Of a stretch of DNA of 5,699 nucleotides, positions 5,694 to 5,699 are shown one piece after another (positions within the stretch are counted from its first letter, which is position 1; every line of letters begins with the position of its first letter). Origin of the DNA: Lachnospiraceae bacterium (GTDB taxonomy: Bacteria > Bacillota > Clostridia > Lachnospirales > Lachnospiraceae); NCBI GenBank assembly GCA_021202715.1, contig JAJQCL010000018.1:1-5699 (forward strand), in the 5' to 3' direction. The position numbers and the translations under genes were made by a program. Under the pieces are notes generated by a model. The model made no database searches and was not told where the DNA came from. It was given only the letters and a program-made list of their open reading frames with translations.

Positions 5694-5699
5694 TAAATG

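Overview
The window suggests a mid-GC Clostridia genome, probably a gut Lachnospiraceae relative. This rests on protein style, strong purine-rich Shine-Dalgarno sites and extended -10 promoters; no rRNA or phylogenetic marker is present. Every convincing gene lies on the minus strand, so transcription runs from the high-coordinate end towards position 1.

Region A (about 4140-5699) is visibly AT-rich (for example 21 G+C in the 60 bases 4381-4440). It carries its own promoter and an AAA15/COG1106-type ATP-binding protein. An 8-base ATGAGTAG overlap leads into a 43-codon ORF that looks like a doubly truncated remnant of an RloB-family partner. This arrangement resembles the RloA-RloB type of two-gene putative defence module, with the second gene broken. 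It is the most unusual item in the window.

Region B (about 1285-4124) is more GC-rich (33 G+C in 3481-3540). It holds an AEC-family carrier, a ComB-family 2-phosphosulfolactate phosphatase homologue, and a second, dissimilar AEC carrier that overlaps the phosphatase gene by 10 bases. The first carrier is separated from comB by a clear intrinsic-terminator-like hairpin, just beyond a candidate promoter for comB. comB and the second carrier therefore look like a translationally coupled pair. The natural inference is a small organic-acid or sulfonate metabolism and export unit, but no other sulfolactate or coenzyme M gene is visible.

Region C (2-1150) encodes a membrane protein of the CmpB-like 'putative ABC transporter permease' family (PF06541 type) with an unusually long, highly charged C-terminal coiled coil. 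A weak promoter candidate precedes it.

No tRNA, rRNA, CRISPR array, insertion sequence or attachment site was found. No gene-free stretch exceeds 300 bases; the longest is 4006-4242, which holds a candidate promoter, an imperfect palindrome and a weak AT-rich hairpin.
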